A stretch of DNA of 64,000 nucleotides from Donghicola sp041224595 (GTDB lineage Bacteria > Pseudomonadota > Alphaproteobacteria > Rhodobacterales > Rhodobacteraceae): NCBI RefSeq assembly GCF_041224595.1, contig NZ_JBGFGN010000129.1:175698-239697 (forward strand), given 5' to 3'. Under the pieces are notes generated by a model, which searched no databases, was not told the DNA's origin, and saw nothing but the letters and a program-made list of their open reading frames with translations. The translations under genes were made by a program, and so were the position numbers. Shown in pieces: positions 62,689 to 64,000 of this stretch (the first letter of the stretch is position 1; each line of letters begins with the position of its first letter).

Positions 62689-63548
62689 GCAAGAAACCTG
62701 AAAAGAAAGAGGTCGAAACCACCGGTCACAGCTGGGACGGTATCGAAGAGTATAACAACCCTCTTCCCCGCTGGTGGCTGTGGACCTTCTACGCCTGTAT
62801 CTTCTGGGGCGTTCTCTACACCATCGCCTATCCGGCATGGCCTCTGCTGAACGGCGCAACCCCTGGTATTCTGGGCTTCTCGACCCGCCAGAACGTTGCA
62901 GAAGAAATCGCGTCTGTCGAAGAGGCGAACGCAGCGATCAACGACCGTCTGGCAAGTGCAGAGCTGACCCAGATCAGCGCGGACGCCGACCTGCAGAGCT
63001 ACGCCAACAACGCCGGCGCTGCTGTGTTCCGCACTTGGTGCGCGCAGTGTCACGGTTCGGGCGCAGCGGGGGCCACTGGTTACCCCAACCTGCTGGACGA
63101 CGACTGGCTTTGGGGTGGTTCGATCGAAGAGATCCACACCACCATCAGCCACGGCATCCGCAACGAAACCGATCCGGATGCCCGCTACAGCCAAATGCCG
63201 TCCTTCGGTACCGACGAACTTCTCTCAAAAGAAGAGATCCGTCAGGTCGTGAACTACGTCATGTCCCTGAGCACAGAGCCCAACGATCCGGCTTTGGTCG
63301 AAGACGGTGCTGTCGTTTACGCAGACAACTGCGCCAGCTGCCACGCTGACGACGGAACAGGGGACCGCACCCAAGGTGCGCCTAACCTGACCGACGCCAT
63401 TTGGCTCTATGGTGGGGATTACGATACGCTGATCACCAGTGTCTCTCAGGCCCGCTTTGGCGTCATGCCGAACTGGAACGAGCGTCTCTCTGATGCCGAA
63501 ATCGCTGCAGTTGCGACTTATGTACATGGTCTTGGTGGCGGGGAATAA
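62685..63548 (+). CDS. ccoP: cbb3-type cytochrome c oxidase subunit III
   Basis: A 287-residue dihaem cytochrome c with one N-terminal helix (WWLWTFYACIFWGVLYTI near 30). The haem sites are CAQCH near residue 118 and CASCH near 216. The GTGD-like DGTGDRTQGAPNL helps define the second domain. It brings electrons from cytochrome c to CcoO. A strong terminator follows. Confidence 0.95.
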   Translation: MSKKPEKKEVETTGHSWDGIEEYNNPLPRWWLWTFYACIFWGVLYTIAYPAWPLLNGATPGILGFSTRQNVAEEIASVEEANAAINDRLASAELTQISADADLQSYANNAGAAVFRTWCAQCHGSGAAGATGYPNLLDDDWLWGGSIEEIHTTISHGIRNETDPDARYSQMPSFGTDELLSKEEIRQVVNYVMSLSTEPNDPALVEDGAVVYADNCASCHADDGTGDRTQGAPNLTDAIWLYGGDYDTLITSVSQARFGVMPNWNERLSDAEIAAVATYVHGLGGGE

Positions 63549-63567
63549 CTGCCACTGACCAATGAAT

Positions 63568-63589
63568 ACCCCGTTTTTTCCTACGGGGT
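63568..63589 (+). repeat. Hairpin upstream of the ccoP terminator
   Basis: ACCCCG (63568-63573) and CGGGGT (63584-63589) with a T-rich loop. It sits against the main terminator and may add to it. Confidence 0.5.
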
Positions 63590-63590
63590 T

Positions 63591-63642
63591 GCGCCGACGT
63601 TCTGTCCTGTTCGCGCGTTTCCTAGAACGTCGGCGCTTTTTT
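63591..63642 (+). terminator. Strong rho-independent terminator of ccoNOQP
   Basis: GCGCCGACGTTCT (63591-63603) and AGAACGTCGGCGC (63624-63636), a perfect 13-bp stem with a 20-base loop, then TTTTTT. Confidence 0.9.
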
Positions 63643-63720
63643 CTCAGACCGAAATTTACCATCTGCTCTGAGGACGCGAACGTCAAAGTATCCCTTCAAA
63701 TCTCTGACCCGTTAGTCGAT

Positions 63721-63752
63721 TTTTCGCCTTGCCCAGTGCAATATGGCGAAAA
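63721..63752. repeat. Inverted repeat TTTTCGCC / GGCGAAAA
   Basis: TTTTCGCC at 63721-63728 and GGCGAAAA at 63745-63752 with a 16-base centre. Between the cco terminator and the palindrome below. Function unknown. Confidence 0.5.
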
Positions 63753-63790
63753 TTTGTCATAAAAGGCGACACAAGGGGTACCACGTTCAC

Positions 63791-63806
63791 TTTATACGTG
63801 TATAAA
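63791..63806. promoter_or_regulatory. Operator-like palindrome TTTATAC-GT-GTATAAA
   Basis: A 7+2+7 dyad that overlaps possible -10 elements. It lies 16 bases before the ATG at 63823, so it looks like an operator for the gene that starts there. Confidence 0.55.
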
Positions 63807-63822
63807 CGTTAAGGGGAGTGAG

Positions 63823-63861
63823 ATGTTCTGTGTGTTTTTGCAATTGAATAACGATCATTTA
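63823..63861 (+). pseudogene. Start of a gene interrupted by the presumed IS end
   Basis: AAGGGGAGTGAG just before ATG at 63823 is a strong ribosome site. Only 13 codons (MFCVFLQLNNDHL) fit before the presumed insertion boundary near 63862; the frame then runs 44 more codons through repeat-like sequence to a stop at 63994-63996. The former product cannot be named. Confidence 0.3.
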
Positions 63862-64000
63862 TGTCAACGGCGGAGTAAAATTCGGCCATTGTGGCGGAGC
63901 AAAAGTCGGCCAGTTTGGGGCGAGCGCCTTGGAGCGTGCGGCCCTCATATAGCAAGCCCGGTCCAAGGCGCATTGGCCGTCAGGCCAATTCTGTGAGGTT
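63862..64000. mobile_element. Probable end of an IS21-family insertion sequence (extends beyond window)
   Basis: Starting with TGTCAACGG, the sequence holds two 20-base direct repeats, 63869-63888 and 63893-63912, of the form GGCGGAG(T/C)AAAA(T/G)TCGGCCA, spaced by 24. Multiple terminal repeats of this kind and a TG end are features of IS21 elements. Further in is a 10-bp inverted repeat, GCGCCTTGGA (63924-63933) and TCCAAGGCGC (63962-63971), and a hairpin ATTGGCC-GTCA-GGCCAAT (63972-63989). No transposase is visible inside the window. Confidence 0.55.

Larger units (their letters stand above)
63549..64000. other. Right-end region without an intact gene
   Basis: These 452 bases hold the cco terminator, an inverted repeat, an operator-like palindrome, a short interrupted start and a probable IS end, listed separately. 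The open frame at 63562-63762 lies over the terminator and looks non-coding. The usual ccoGHIS genes do not follow ccoP here. Confidence 0.7.

Noticed and set aside
63562..63762. 66-codon frame downstream of ccoP
   Set aside because: It overlaps the 13-bp terminator stem and has no coding character.

Overview
The window looks like a chromosomal segment of a marine alphaproteobacterium of the Rhodobacteraceae (Roseobacter group). The grounds are family-level recognition from protein sequence: a petABC cytochrome bc1 operon whose Rieske start resembles Rhodobacter, the hemN / fnrL / universal-stress-protein / ccoNOQP block with FNR boxes, the cell-cycle methyltransferase CcrM beside rnhB, a DciA-type DUF721 protein, a DUF2125 protein, and a PetP/PetR-like regulator pair. 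Coding density is high and almost every gene is a recognisable housekeeping or metabolic gene. No prophage, CRISPR array or defence island was seen. Names are assigned from sequence motifs alone; no database search was possible.

Layout. 1-7.3 kb: the 3' end of tamB, then an Mrp-type cation/proton antiporter operon with an A-B fusion followed by C, D, E, F and G. 7.3-10.5 kb: a two-domain oxidoreductase-SelD fusion meeting mnmH tail to tail, a selenium-tRNA module. 10.6-16.1 kb: ilvE, diverging from petP-petR, then xseB-ispA-dxs (isoprenoid precursors). 16-21 kb: a small XRE regulator, an epimerase with an NTF2-like tail, then ade and amn (adenine salvage). 21-28 kb: an HU protein, a DMT transporter, aroC, a TPP riboswitch controlling thiBPQ, a small membrane protein and rpiB. 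28-33.5 kb: petABC, then dapF-mtaB. 33.5-40.5 kb: two identical tRNA-Lys genes, a lysine-catabolism pair (ALDH7 dehydrogenase and HglS-type 2-oxoadipate dioxygenase) with a LacI regulator, tRNA-Arg, an FkbM methyltransferase and glutaryl-CoA dehydrogenase. 40.5-46.9 kb: a membrane-anchored winged-helix protein, two secreted unknowns, rnhB, ccrM, a small K+ channel, alkB and mutY. 46.9-56.8 kb: dciA-dsbA-caiB, the lipopolysaccharide-related operon pmbA-IMPase-waaA-lpxK, DUF2125, and an SDR/enoyl-CoA hydratase pair. 56.9-63.5 kb: hemN, fnrL, usp and ccoNOQP (micro-oxic respiration). The last 450 bases hold a strong terminator, an operator-like palindrome with a short translation start, and what looks like the end of an IS21-family element that runs out of the window.

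How the parts work together. Respiration dominates: bc1 complex, cbb3 oxidase, their oxygen sensor FnrL, anaerobic haem synthesis and the PetP/PetR-like pair lie in one window. FNR boxes sit upstream of hemN/fnrL and, as a spaced pair, between usp and ccoN. A second theme is lysine: DAP epimerase, two lysine tRNAs, 2-aminoadipate-semialdehyde and 2-oxoadipate oxidation, and glutaryl-CoA oxidation lie within 8 kb.

I did not find a clearly new multi-gene system. The observations most worth following are a DapF whose second catalytic cysteine is serine, a membrane winged-helix regulator with inverted ToxR topology, a KDO-transferase-like protein with an altered catalytic motif, the divergent pair of FNR sites, and the disrupted locus at the right edge.
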